Notes under the pieces: generated by a model | Databases searched by the model: none | What the model saw: only the letters and a program-made list of their open reading frames with translations | Told to the model about the DNA's origin: nothing | Shown: in pieces, positions 44,517 through 56,229 of the stretch | How the letters are laid out: every line of letters begins with the position of its first letter | Numbering within the stretch: the first letter of the stretch is position 1 | Made by a program: the position numbers and the translations under genes | NCBI GenBank assembly: GCA_013365325.1 | Contig: JABVXV010000002.1 | Coordinates: forward strand, 310,001 to 374,000 | DNA from: Dipetalonema caudispina | Taxonomy: Eukaryota > Nematoda > Chromadorea > Rhabditida > Onchocercidae | Direction of reading: 5' to 3' | Length of the DNA stretch: 64,000 nucleotides

Positions 44517-46631
44517 TTTCGATATTCTAATCATCACTGATTTATGCATATTTAAAATCTCTTTTATTTGTATTGCTTTATTATTCTTTAATATATGCGA
44601 GATAGACTTCAGTTGTAATATACACTATTAAAATTCTCCAAATATTTACTTCGTACTTTTGAAATTTAAAGGTATACTTGGTGAAAAAATGAAATAATTT
44701 CGATGGAATAAAGAGAAGGATGAAGAAGATAATGACAGAGTAATGACCGCTTTTCGGAAATAAATTTGTGTTGAAGTGATGAATGAATTGATTATCATCC
44801 CTGTATCTTGCTCGAGTTAGCTATTATAATTATTGATGTAATATCAACTGAACTACCAATTTTGTGTCTTCTCTTCTTTCTCGATTTCTCAAACAATGAA
44901 CTTGCCCTTCATTTCCTAATCTAACATTCAATGGCAAGGTCAGAGGCATCCAATTAAGATAGGAATTGCACTGTCGCGTTAGAGGAGAAAAGTCATCAAA
45001 AATTTCCGGTTTCCGGTTCTTTAGAATGATAGTCATATTTGATTGTTTGATTAAGTAATGAATCGGTGTTTTTATGATTGTTGAACTGAACAAGTTGTGT
45101 AGTATTTTTACAAGTTTAGGATGGAAAGGCCCCATTCCGGATGAAACTGAAATTGTTACACTAATGCATTTGAGGGTAGGGTCCTTGCATCTCTATTATC
45201 AAACATTAACGATTGAATCGAAGATGGGTTTGTTGCATTCGCTTCTGCTGAAATTGATAAATGGCCTATTATGGTGTTATCATCAAATATTTTTCTTCAT
45301 TTCCACATTTCTAACTTTCCATTGATCTCAACCTTTTCTCTAATATTAATTACTGATTTGCTCCATATATTTATGTGTCGCTCTATCATATTTTAGCTTC
45401 TGACCAATGTCCTCGATATAAACAATCAACCTATTAATTTTCCACTCTATCGGTAATTTTCACTCATGCTTGGACAAAATCCCAATCAAACAAACAAAAA
45501 GAAAAAGAGTGGTAAAACTTTTTCTCCAACATTGTAAATTTTTAAATTCATTCTTTTCACGACGTTCAACCACATCTTGAAAAATAAGATGTCTGTTGGG
45601 GTATATTAATGCAAATTTTCGCTCTAGTGCCTGGTAACACATTCGTCAAAACCGGATCTGTTGTAAAAAATGTTCATATCTGCATCTTCTTCTCTCTTTC
45701 TCTCCCTCTCTCTCTCTCCCTTCTTTCAATCAGCGAAGAAGAGATTCGTCACAAACTATTTAGAAGTGATAAGAGAATTCATCATTCGGGTTGAGAGAGG
45801 ATGAATTTCAGAAAATTCTACTGTTTCCAGCTTTCATTCGTGCCAATGGTTTGAAGTTCCAAAATCACTTCATCCTTTTTTTACTCAACTCTCAACCATC
45901 CTAATTTTTTCCTTGCTCCAAATTATTCCACCAAAGATATAAAATAGTCTGTACGTCATTTGCCCTTTACTTTCCCCTTACTTTACAATTGTCTAAGCTA
46001 AGTAAAAAAAGACAAGATAGTGGTAGAATGATCAGAAATGTAGAACTTAATAAGAGATAATAAGCGCCGTTTACAGAGTTGCATTTTCCCGAAATTTGAC
46101 CTGGAGCTTAGTCGCAACACTGGAACAACAGTAGCCTATTAGATAGTGTTAAGACATGGCTGATTTTTCATAGAACTTTAAATTGAGCCAAGAAATGCCA
46201 GTGTATGTTATCCAGTCACCGAATTTTCCGGTAATCTAAACGGTAATTGCTTTAAATAAGTTCTTTTCAGAAAGATCATATTCGGCTATATTTGACGTCA
46301 ATCGCTCGCCAAACATTCGAGATGAACTCGATTGGATGATCAGATAGTGCCAGCTAGCAGTCCTGAAAGCGCAGAATTGGTCAATACAGAAAGCATACTG
46401 TTTTTCTACAGTATTCGTTTTGTTCATCAGTGTTGTCTGTAAAGTAGCAGTCTTTCACTATGCGATGAGCTATCTACGCTTAATTTCATCAAACGTCAGA
46501 CGAGATGTGTGAATGGTGCAATGATATCAGAATGAGTTGATACGATGACTCTTCTCGATCAACGCCATTAATAATATAGGAATTCTCTTACTTCGATCTT
46601 TAATTGCTGAGTATATCGAAAAGTGTCTGTT

Positions 46632-49600
46632 ATGCGGATGAATACAAACTACATAACGGCAGCGGTTGCTATAACTCTACTATGGATAATCATTATGGTG
46701 GCATATCTGGGATTATTAGATGAGCCGAGAGCACAAATTACTTCCTTACGTCAACGATATCATGTATCAGCTCATCCAATTTTTGATGATCATTCTGAAC
46801 TCAAACTACCTGTAGCTCTTAACAATAATAATAATGATATATCGAAAGAAATGCAGGAAGAGCAATTTTCACTGAATAAAATACCAGAAGTTGATCTTGA
46901 GAAATTGTCCATCGTGCAAAATCAACAAGAACAGGTAATGTCATTGCATTTCTGTACGACTTGCTGATTATTCCGTGTCTGCATGACCATGATGTGAGCC
47001 AGCAAAACTATTCCTGTTTGTTCCAATTAATATTAGCTAGATATCCGGCATGTTTTATTCTTTTATTTTCCTTTAAGTTTCTGATTAATACTGATGCATA
47101 TATCAATATTAACTAGTATTTTGCCTGTATACAAGCTAATTAAATATTTTTTGTATTTATTTTCTTTTCATGATTTATATTTTCATTTTTTCTTGAAATT
47201 GTTAGGCCTAAATAAATGTTTTTTGTTGAGCAATGTACTATGGACAAATTTTGTACAAACTTCACAAACCTTCAATACAAGTTAGATACTTTTAGAAGCA
47301 ACGTGAAATAAGTTACGTCAAATATGCGTTCAATGAATTTCTGAGTAACAGAATTGGACCGCGGCGAAAGATCCCAGATACGCGCCATTACTTGTGAGTG
47401 TCTTAAAATTCTGTGAACGGGCGGATACTAGGAAGCTGGGTTCAAGTCATGTTTTGGTTTTGCTGTCCGTTTTGAGATATTCAGATTGTTGCAACTATTT
47501 TGGTATATGACACAAACTGTCAATGGATTGCTGGTCATTTTGTTGTAGCTGTCGTTCTTCCTTCTTGTAAACATCGATCTCACTGTCTTCAATTTAATTT
47601 ATCAAAATGATGGCTCATTTTATTTACGATACTTGTTCATTATGAAGTCCATTTATTTGAGGAATTAATTCAGACTTTTGGACACCAACTGCTGCATATT
47701 TCAGATGCCTAAATGAAAGCTATTCGGAAGAATTACCAGCAGCAAGTATTATCATCTGTTATTATAATGAAGCTTCATCAGCTCTGATTCGTATGGTTAA
47801 TAGTATTCTAGATAGAACGCCATCAAATTTGATTAACGAAATCTTACTGGTGAATGACTGCAGCGATCTCGGTTTGTTAAAGTTTTATGAACCGGCAGAA
47901 AGGAATAGATCGTAGTTTACTGTATTTTAAGAGATATATGATTAAAGATGTCGGAATTGTTCTTAGATTTGACCGTATATAGGTGACTCTTATATGAACA
48001 AGTGACAGATATATTGTGCTGAATCGTTCGATCAACAAATTCTTCAGACTATTGAGTAAAATTATTTGCTCTTATAGAAACTTATCTTCAGATAATGCAT
48101 CTGATGCCGCAGTACGTGCATACGCTCATGAGAACTGGAACAGTGATGTGGTGAAAATGATTAATACGGAAAAGAATGAGGGATTGATTCGAGCAAAAAT
48201 ATTTGGAGCGCAACATGCTACAGGTGAGGTACTGGTATTTCTGGATAGTCACTGCGAAGTGAATGAACGTTGGCTCGAACCCCTGCTGGATCGAATCGTT
48301 GCTGACAGGCATACGTTAGTTTCAGGATTCATTTGAAACATATAGGTAATCGAAGCGGTTTTTACTTTATCATTATGATAAGCATAAATTAAGTGCCGAA
48401 TGTATTGTTTTGGTCTATTTTCTGTTTCTCTGCAAAAACCACTGAAATTCTCTCATTTCATCTCTTCAAAGTGACATAGATAGAAAGACTGACGTTTTGA
48501 GCATTGTCAGGGTTAGGAAAATAATTAGCATTCGCCAAATTACTTTGTTTGACCCCTCTTCTTTTTTTTTTGTTACTTTCGCCAACTTCCGAAACGCTAA
48601 TGTATATCTTCAGCCAGTTTGCAATTTCTAGAAAAACTATAATACGTTTTTACGTTGCTTAGTTATATTCATACAAGTAGTGCAACGAGGTGTTGGATAG
48701 CTTTGTAGTATAAAATTACGGAATGTTTTTCAAGACTTCAAAAATTAAAGATAAAATTTTTTTTTCTAATATTTTAGGGTTGTTTGTCCCATTATCGACA
48801 TCATTGATCCAGACACTTTAAAGTATATCGAATCGCCAATATGTAAAGGGGGCATGTCTTGGTCTCTGGCATTCAAATGGGATTATTTCCCACCATCATA
48901 CTTCGATGAACCTAAGAAATATGTGCGCCCGTTGAAATCACCAACAATGGCTGGTGGTTTATTTGCCATTGACAAGAAATATTTTGATAGGCTTGGACAG
49001 TATGATCGCGGAATGGAAATTTGGGGAGCAGAAAATGTAGAAATTTCTTTAAGGGTAAAGGTTATGTTACAATATTCATTAAGCTGAACTTCAGGATCTT
49101 GTGACCCTATCTTGAGTATGACTGGAAGTACATGAGTGCATTGCTGAAGTTTTCTGGAGACGGGTATCTTTAATGAATAAATACAGCATATGATACCAGT
49201 GATTTTGATTAATTCGGATTTTACTGGATATTTTTAGAACTAAGCACTTACAGATTTGGATGTGTGGTGGTCGTTTGGAAATTATTCCATGTAGTAGAGT
49301 TGGTCACATATTTCGTCAACGACGACCATATGGTTTTGGAATTGATTCAATGGGCCAAAATGCAGCTCGTACTGCCAATATTTGGCTTGATGAATATGTT
49401 GTAACTATTTAACTCCCTTTTTAACAAATTCAAGAATAAATGTTCACACTACGGTTTAATATCGTTCATTTGTAGGTATAAACTAATCTTATATTTTGTT
49501 TCTTTCAAGAATAAATTAAAGATGAAGCATCTTTCCATTATTTTTCACTATTATTCGTCATTTCCCCTTTCAGAGATGACAAGATTATATATAAGGATGA

Positions 49601-51006
49601 TTTTGATGCAGACAATTTTTATTAATGAATACAAGATAAAGACATACTTAATTCTCACCACTGTTAAACTTATCATATCTCTCGACAAGTATATGTGATT
49701 TCTCCTTGTTCTGCCACTCTTTCTTTTGTCGCATCTGCAAAATTAAACGATAATTTTTCAGGACAAATTTTATGCAGCTAGACCAAATTTGCAAGGGATC
49801 AATATAGGCGATATAAGGGAAATGAAAGCCTTACGCGAGAAACTACACTGTAAACCATTTTTGTGGTATCTCCAAAATATTTATCCAGAACTACTGCCGA
49901 ACAACCATCCAACAGTGGTCGATTTGAAGAAATCTGATATACTACGAAATAGAAATATCGCGAGATATCACGTGAGATTTAAGCGTTATTAAAGGTCAAA
50001 ATTTTCTTCAAAAGTTAGAAGAAATCTTTGAGAATGTCAGATCAAGAAAAAGATAGCATGCCCAGAATAGTTGCAATGAGATTAATCATGACACTGCGAT
50101 AAAAAATAGTGGAAAAAATAATCAGCTGCAACGAATATTAGGGAATACCAGGATATCTGCAATTTAGCGGTTCAAACAGTGTTTTTGGAATTTATAGGAA
50201 ATAATAATTGGACGATTGCTATCAATTCGTAATTTTTTTATTCGCCATATAGAAGATAGATTAAGATTTGTGAAAGTTTTAAATCGAAATTTATTTTGTA
50301 GATAATCTTATATAACACAAGTTTATGCCTGACAGCTCAGTCAACAAATGGACGTTTGGTCAGGGGAAATAGTGTTATTGTGGAGTATTGCCGCAAAGGA
50401 GATCGTCATCAAATTTGGCGCTGGACAAAACTTGGCGAACTTCGCCCCATGGGTTCGGCAACGCTCTGCCTCGATTCACTGAAGGTAGTGGCCCCTCTTA
50501 GCTTCTCTACGTTATTGAATATTCTTTCTTCCTGATACTTAAATCCAAAAACTGTTTCTCGACAGAGGGCCACAAGTACATAACGATCTTTTGAGAAATG
50601 ATGATCCTTTTGTCCAAATAATTTCTAGTTGGAGTAATGTACTGCATCGGTAATGTAAATCAGCAAGGCACAAAAATGAGGAACTATTAATGCTATTTTA
50701 ATAATTACTTGCGAAGTTTCTAGGGGCCGCGTATTCTGAAATGCCACTTACAAGGTGCTCACCAAGAATGGTCGCTTATGGTAAGCATCAATTTAGAATC
50801 AACTTTGCTAGTTTATGGGGATGTACAAAAAATTCAGTTTGGGAATTCCTAAAATAATATTATAAACGTTCCAGGGTCGTAAAATTTACAATGCAGCAGT
50901 TGGTCAATGTATACATGGCGAAAAAGAGTTGTCCAGTATAACTAAAACTCGTTTTTGCTCTGTTGCAAGTGAGTGGGAATTTCGGGTTAACACTCAAACT
51001 AGGTGA
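46632..51006 (+). CDS. Polypeptide N-acetylgalactosaminyltransferase (GALNT), complete
   Basis: Golgi type II enzyme that starts mucin-type O-glycans by moving GalNAc from UDP-GalNAc to Ser/Thr. Exons: 46632-46934, 47296-47393, 47705-47871, 48092-48314, 48778-49054, 49254-49400, 49762-49971, 50302-50484, 50724-50780, 50875-51006, all in phase, 1797 nt, 598 aa. A membrane anchor at about residues 8-30 is followed by an Asn-rich stem. [18 protein letters not shown] precedes the GT-A fold ([11 protein letters not shown]). The metal-binding DxH is in FLDSHCE, the second catalytic module in [23 protein letters not shown] and [13 protein letters not shown], then [11 protein letters not shown]. The C-terminal ricin-type lectin domain has three Cys-rich repeats ([22 protein letters not shown]). 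Two earlier in-frame bases allow a GTG codon upstream, but ATG at 46632 is preferred. Which of the several worm gly genes it matches cannot be decided. Confidence 0.95.
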
Positions 51007-51793
51007 ATCAATCGTCCTTTATTTATTTATCAGTAGTGCTTGAAGAGCTCAGATATGCTGCCATTAGCATTAAATTAAGAAACAACTGTGGAACTGGCTA
51101 TTACAACTAGCTCATCCCAAAAGTGTCACTCTGTGAAAAGTCATTTATGCAGATGCCTTTTTATAGAAAACTAAGTGAATGCCCTGTAAACAGAAACTCC
51201 TTTTAAATATTCTTTGGAATCAAAGCACAACTTCTGTTGACAGATTATCATTAAATGTAGTGAAAAAAAACCCTCAACGATAAAGTGACAAATTCATGAG
51301 AAATACTAGATTCAAGCAGTAATAAGTGGTTACTGAAAACAACAAACACCGTATACATATGTTTTTCTAAACATTTTGATACATGTATGACGAAAAAGCA
51401 GTTTCGTTTCTACCTTTCTTTCCAGTGAAGTGTAAATAACTGTATAAGACAATCATATTTATACTGTGTTGAAAATAAAAATGAAGGCGAAACTATCTGC
51501 TTTTTCTTTAAATATATACAGAATGTTGCATAATTATTTTTATACTGATGTCCACCATATGCATTTTATTATCTTTAAAACTCCAGAAGTACTCATGATC
51601 AATTAAGGGTAAAACATAGATTTTAAACTAAAATTTCCAAACTGCTGTAAAAAGTTTTGATCTTAAATTTGAACATATTCCTTTTTCCCTAGAACGACAA
51701 TAAGATAATGCCGCTGTTTCTTCGAAATTTATAGTGAAACAGTAGCATAAAGTGATGACATTTTGCACATCCGATAATAAAAAAATCATTTTT
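51007..51793. other. Convergent 3' intergenic stretch
   Basis: Separates the 3' ends of the GalNAc-transferase (plus) and the BRC-RPA1 gene (minus). An AATAAA-like signal lies near 51474. Nothing else is recognisable. Confidence 0.55.
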
Positions 51794-54700
51794 CTACAGA
51801 TATTCCAGTGTTATATGTTCAACGGCATGTTGTAAAAATGTGCAATAGCTGTCGAAGGGCATCGGTATCAGATCCTTCATCGACCAAAAATAAACTTGCT
51901 CTGTTTTAGTTGGAGTTGTTGAATAGTCATTTTTTTGTGCACCGATTCGAAACATATATGGTTTGAAAAGCACACTTTTAAAAAACGATTGATACCGTTC
52001 ACTGTCAAATTTCAGGAATTTAGCAACTTCATCGGCCTGTTCTCCTATCAGTTTCTGTGCACAATCATCAAATGCAGTCACACGAACAGTTCCCGTAAAA
52101 TCGAATAATTCCATCTGAAAAAAGATTAATGGAATCCCCATAAAAATTGCTAGCTTTTGGCTGGAAAATTTTGACAATCAAAGTCTCCTCCATCGAATTT
52201 CTGAGAAATTTAAAGCAATTTAATAATATAGGTAAGAAAAGATCGATTTCCAATCCGACCGTGTGCATCCGAACCATTGGTGATCATGAGATTAGGACAA
52301 TAAATTAGTGATGCAACTGGCAATCACGAATAAAGAAGGTGATAACAACAGTGGTGATTTTAAGTAGTGAATATCTACTAGAAATTTTAAGATGTCAATT
52401 ATCTTTACGCGAAATTTCATCCAAAATCTTTCGTTGTAGTTCAGTACTTACATGTAAAGTGTAATAATATTTATATTCGTTGCAAATACCACATTTCGAA
52501 CATATATATAGATCACCACCTTTTTCGACCAATAACTTTTTCTTGCAATTCAGGCAACCCTGGAAAGCTTTACAGCTTTGAACTATATTTCTCGAACGAA
52601 TTTCATTTAACTGCTTCAAACCGTTGTCATTCATGCATGACCAAATACGCATGCAACAGACATTAGAAGTTCTAAATCTTTTTGACTGGAAAAGATTAAT
52701 GCAGTTTTTTATAAAAGCACCTTGTAGACAGCATTTTCTGTAAAAATAGAAGAAATCATTGCAGTCAGGTTGGAAAGTTGACCATTTAGCGAAGGTTTTA
52801 GCTGCTTGATCCACCTGTGTTCGTGAACTAAAAGATTCAAATATCTCAGGAAATAATCAGAAAAACAATTTCACACTTCGTTATATTCAAAAACCCTTAG
52901 GTTTTGTTAAGGTTTCAGATTAAGAATTTGCTGATAAATAAAATTTGAGAGTATGGGAAATGAATAAGGAGTATTTGTTTGGAAGTTTCTGTTATGAACT
53001 ACCAAAGAACTTACATGATGAAACCTGATTCATTGATGCAGGTTTGAAACTTTTGTCTTTGTTCTCACTGTACCAAAATTGAAGCGCGTCGGCTTCCGGA
53101 AAATGTGGATCATGTAACAATTTACTAGAGGTTATTGAAACTAAAGATATCGTTCCTGAAATCTCAAAAAATGTAACAAATTAGGAAAAAGCCATTTTTC
53201 AAACAAGTTAAATTTCATCTTTAGTAAAACCTATCGGATCTAAAGCAGAATTGCTCCAACTACTTCTTTAATTTGAAAAATAACCTTGAAAACAGCGCAC
53301 AAGCAACCCCTTGACTGCTAGTACATGTTGATATTGTTCGCTCGGGAATATTTTTGCTTTTTGTCCCCAGAGAATTATAGGAACATAGTAACCACTATCA
53401 TCGACAATCTGTATTTCCCGTTTCTGCAACTCTTCTCCAGTTTTTGATTTCAGCTGCTTCATTTCACCAACGCTGATCACGGTTCCCAAGACATCTTCAA
53501 ATACAGTACTTAATCTTTTTTTATTCATGAGAAATCCGATTCCCACACCAAATTTTAAATAGATCAAAATTTGTATGCTTTAAAATAATTGGAAAATTAA
53601 TTGATTACTTTCAGATAAATAATGCTTTATCCATCAGATTTTATCAGTTAGATTGAGACATAAGAAAATATGATCAAAAAGAAGGATTTGCTTGATAATG
53701 GAACTAACACAGCAATTTAACTATTACATACCTATTTCTGCATCGATAAAACCCTGCAAATTGTGAATACGCACAAATTCAAAATTCACTTTCGGCGACA
53801 AAATGTGAGGTCGATCTGTGCATTTTGTAATCTGAAAATATTCTTTACTGAGTGTGTTAGTGTATACTGTGGCTCTTCCTTTGATATGAGAAAGAAAGCT
53901 CGGCATTCTTTTGTTATCCTAACCGACACAAAAACACTGGATAACAATATTCCTCGCTACATGATTTATACTAAATTCCAATATTGCAAATATCACCTCA
54001 CTATCCGATCGAAGTACAACTTCCATATCGTGATGACTGCGGCTATACCTCTTGCTTGCCATTTTTACTGATGCACGGGTAATATAATACATCTAAAATA
54101 TTATTTATAAACCATTATTTCAAAAGCATTTGAATATTTGAACTACATAAAATTTGCTGTAAACTTACCTGTTCCGGACAAACCAGGGTAGCAATTCTGT
54201 ATGCGGTGTCACCAAAAGCAGTAACACGAATTTCGACACCACCGTCATCCACCGCCAGAAATGAGAATATATGCTGACCTCGAATACATCTTATCTGAAA
54301 GTAAAGACCAGATGGAATTTGAAATTTCATTTTGAAAATTATTGAAAATTATTCATTTTGAAAATAAGCACAACAGCAATGATTTAGCAACGAAATATTT
54401 GCCTCATTAACAGAAGTAACTTTGACGCATAACCGCCAGTTCTTGCAATATGGTGTCAATAACTTGATCGGAGTAACATTTCCAACCTTACTACAGAGAG
54501 GATCTAAAACATAGTTTTCAAAAGACTTTCATTAGTAATAGTCTTCTATTAAGATGAACTGATTTCAAAAAGATTAGAAAAAGAGCTTTTTAATATAGCA
54601 AAATGAGACGCCGCTCTTGAATAAGGATACTCCGGCAATATTCACAGCGCTTATAGAACTTTACCATTCATCACCACATGAGGATTCGTTGATAGCACTT

Positions 54701-55548
54701 ACTTTTCGGTGTTGTAGGAGTTCGCTGCTGAGATACTGTTGCAATTTCCTTCACTGGGGAATTGAAACTACTGCCACAAGTAACTGGAAATGATCAATAA
54801 ATATAAACCATGGATACACTTTGAAATAAGATCAATGTGTTAAAATTAACGGTGAATTATTAATAATTGCTTTCTCACAAGTCTTCCAGAAGTTTTATAG
54901 CGTTGAGGAAATTTATTTTTCGACAGGTTATAAGTACAAGAATATCCATAGGTATAGGTATAAGAATGACGAAGTCATACATACAACACTTGACAAGTGA
55001 TAGATTAGATAAAATATTTCCAACCGTTCTCAAGACGTGGATTTTTGACCAGAGGAGATTTGAATGTTAATGAGATCCGTTTGGAATTTCGTCGCGCTGT
55101 GCTGAACGAGGAGGTAAGTGGTATGGAATCACTGAAATTATTGAGATTATCGACAGTTCATGCAGCTACTCAAGTGAAAATTTATGAAGATATGCACTAC
55201 CGCTTAATAAATAAATAATTCTGTATGCAGAATGTTGCAGGAGTTGGTGCTGTCAATTTCCTATTATATTACACAAATAGAACATGATTCTGAATATCAG
55301 TACGTGTGATGTATAACAATGATATCAGCCATTATACCATCCTAATATCTCTAAATTACTTCACCAATGCTTTCTTACCCATTTTCCGCACTGCTGCAGT
55401 AAGCATCATCAGTATTTCCAGCACTGGCTCGGATTGAACCATTATCATCATCGTTGTCAAGAAGTTCGAAAAGCTGACGAGCTTTCTGAAGTGCCTTCTC
55501 ACTTACCGTTATGCCTTTCCCCGAAGCCGTTACAAACCCGACACTCAT
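51794..55548 (-). CDS. BRC-repeat protein with RPA1-like DBD-A/B/C
   Basis: Ten exons: 55548-55379, 54770-54703, 54503-54403, 54294-54169, 54092-53997, 53831-53732, 53494-53285, 53155-53025, 52814-52452, 52114-51794. They total 1686 nt, 561 aa, all junctions in phase. Residues 4-32 form a BRC repeat: GFVTASGKGITVSEKALQ followed by KARQLFELL, keeping both RAD51-contact modules (F-x-T-A and L-F-E-L). After an acidic/Ser-Thr linker come RPA1-type OB folds. DBD-A starts at TPIKLLTPYCKNW and has VEIRVTAFGDTA. DBD-B has VISVGEMKQLKSKTGEEL and VPIILWGQ. DBD-C has a CxxC/CxxC zinc ribbon (CLNCKKK and CSKCGICNEYKYYY), then FDFTGTVRVTAFDD. The RPA70 N-terminal OB fold is absent. The first intron needs acceptor GTGGCAG at 54771, since the nearby TTTCCAG breaks frame. 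The third intron appears to have a GC donor, and exon 7 an AAG acceptor. It could be a divergent rpa-1, an RPA1 paralog or a functional stand-in for BRC-2. Confidence 0.82.
54771..55378 (-). other. First intron of the BRC-RPA1 gene
   Basis: This 608-base intron separates the BRC-repeat exon from all OB-fold exons. It is the largest intron in the gene and carries a codon-like segment on the opposite strand. The 5' site is GG|GTAAGA, the inferred 3' site TTGTGGCAG|T. Correctness of this intron decides whether the fusion is real. Confidence 0.6.
55035..55287 (+). CDS. Possible nested mini-gene or exon relic (plus strand)
   Basis: I do not recognise it. A candidate exon at 55035-55113 reads RGFLTRGDLNVNEIRLEFRR and continues AVLNEE to a perfect GTAAGTGG donor. 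A second at 55231-55287, after TATGCAG, reads NVAGVGAVNFLLYYTNRT and stops, with matching phase 0. No start codon could be assigned; the acceptor of the first exon would be CTCAAG. Without splicing, the same frame is open from 55009 to 55218. It lies inside the first intron of the minus-strand BRC-RPA1 gene. It may be a real small gene, an unrecognised fragment or chance. Confidence 0.25.
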
Positions 55549-55571
55549 TTTAAACGGTTTACAGGTAACAT
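55545..55571 (-). promoter_or_regulatory. uORF overlapping the BRC-RPA1 start codon
   Basis: An 8-codon uORF (MLPVNRLK) ends in TGA that overlaps the main start as ATGA. If the leader is not trimmed by trans-splicing before it, the overlap could lower initiation or cause reinitiation at the main ATG. Confidence 0.5.
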
Positions 55572-56229
55572 ATCTTTCAGGAAGACCACAATACTGTAAT
55601 CTCTACATATTTACGAGGATTATAACACCGAGAACACACGCAACCACAATTATTTAGTCTATTTCTTTATCCCATAATCACCCCCGTGATCCATCTTTTA
55701 AATTCTCAGTAGAAATCTCGGTCCACTTCTCTCGAGTAAGCCTTCATCATTCATTGAATAAAAACATTAGTAATTCAGAGAGAATTAGGTAAGTGAGATT
55801 GATATTAAGCATTATAGAAATGAGAGAGAGGCAGACTGGGATATGTCATAGTTCATTTGGGTGTGGGAAGATGGCGAGTGTGGTGTCAAGCCAAGTAATT
55901 AATTAGGTTTGGGGTATTTACCGAAGCCTGGGATTGATTGCTTTGACAGTTTATGAATATTTTGTAGAATCAAGCAACCTTTAATTCAATTTCTCTTCAT
56001 ATTTAATCGATTTTAATTCATTATCGTAATTTCATTCATTCTTAAGCATTATGTTTCTGAGTTAGTTACTTTCCTTTTTTGCTTCCTTTAATGGAAAGTG
56101 AAGGTTTGAGTTACAGCAGAAAAGGAAATGTATAGCTTTTCTTTCTTTTTTGTCTCAGTATCCTTACTGAGAGGATGCTAAATTTTGAGATGCTTGCCTA
56201 TTTTTGTATTCATTTTCAGGATATCGAAA
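55549..56229. promoter_or_regulatory. Divergent intergenic region, BRC-RPA1 / GPN1
   Basis: About 680 bases separate the starts of the minus-strand BRC-RPA1 gene and the plus-strand GPN1 gene, so both promoters must lie here or within leader exons. No TATA-like element or other known motif is convincing. A TTTTCAG at 56213-56219 is the likely trans-splice acceptor for GPN1. Confidence 0.5.

Larger units (their letters stand above)
43098..46631. other. Divergent intergenic stretch
   Basis: Lies between the zinc-finger start (minus) and the GalNAc-transferase start (plus), so it should contain both promoters. It holds a 20-base T run at 43855-43874, CT microsatellites near 44250 and 45690, and a 21-bp tandem repeat at 44427. 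Two overlapping 80-100-codon ORFs near 44.8-45.3 kb on opposite strands have no supporting context. Confidence 0.55.

Noticed and set aside
44830..45325. Overlapping 80-100-codon frames on both strands
   Set aside because: They overlap each other in opposite directions, and neither has splice support or a recognisable product.
47425..47470. GGTTCAAG-like box suggesting a tRNA
   Set aside because: No matching A box or acceptor stem pairing; no tRNA gene was found anywhere in the window.
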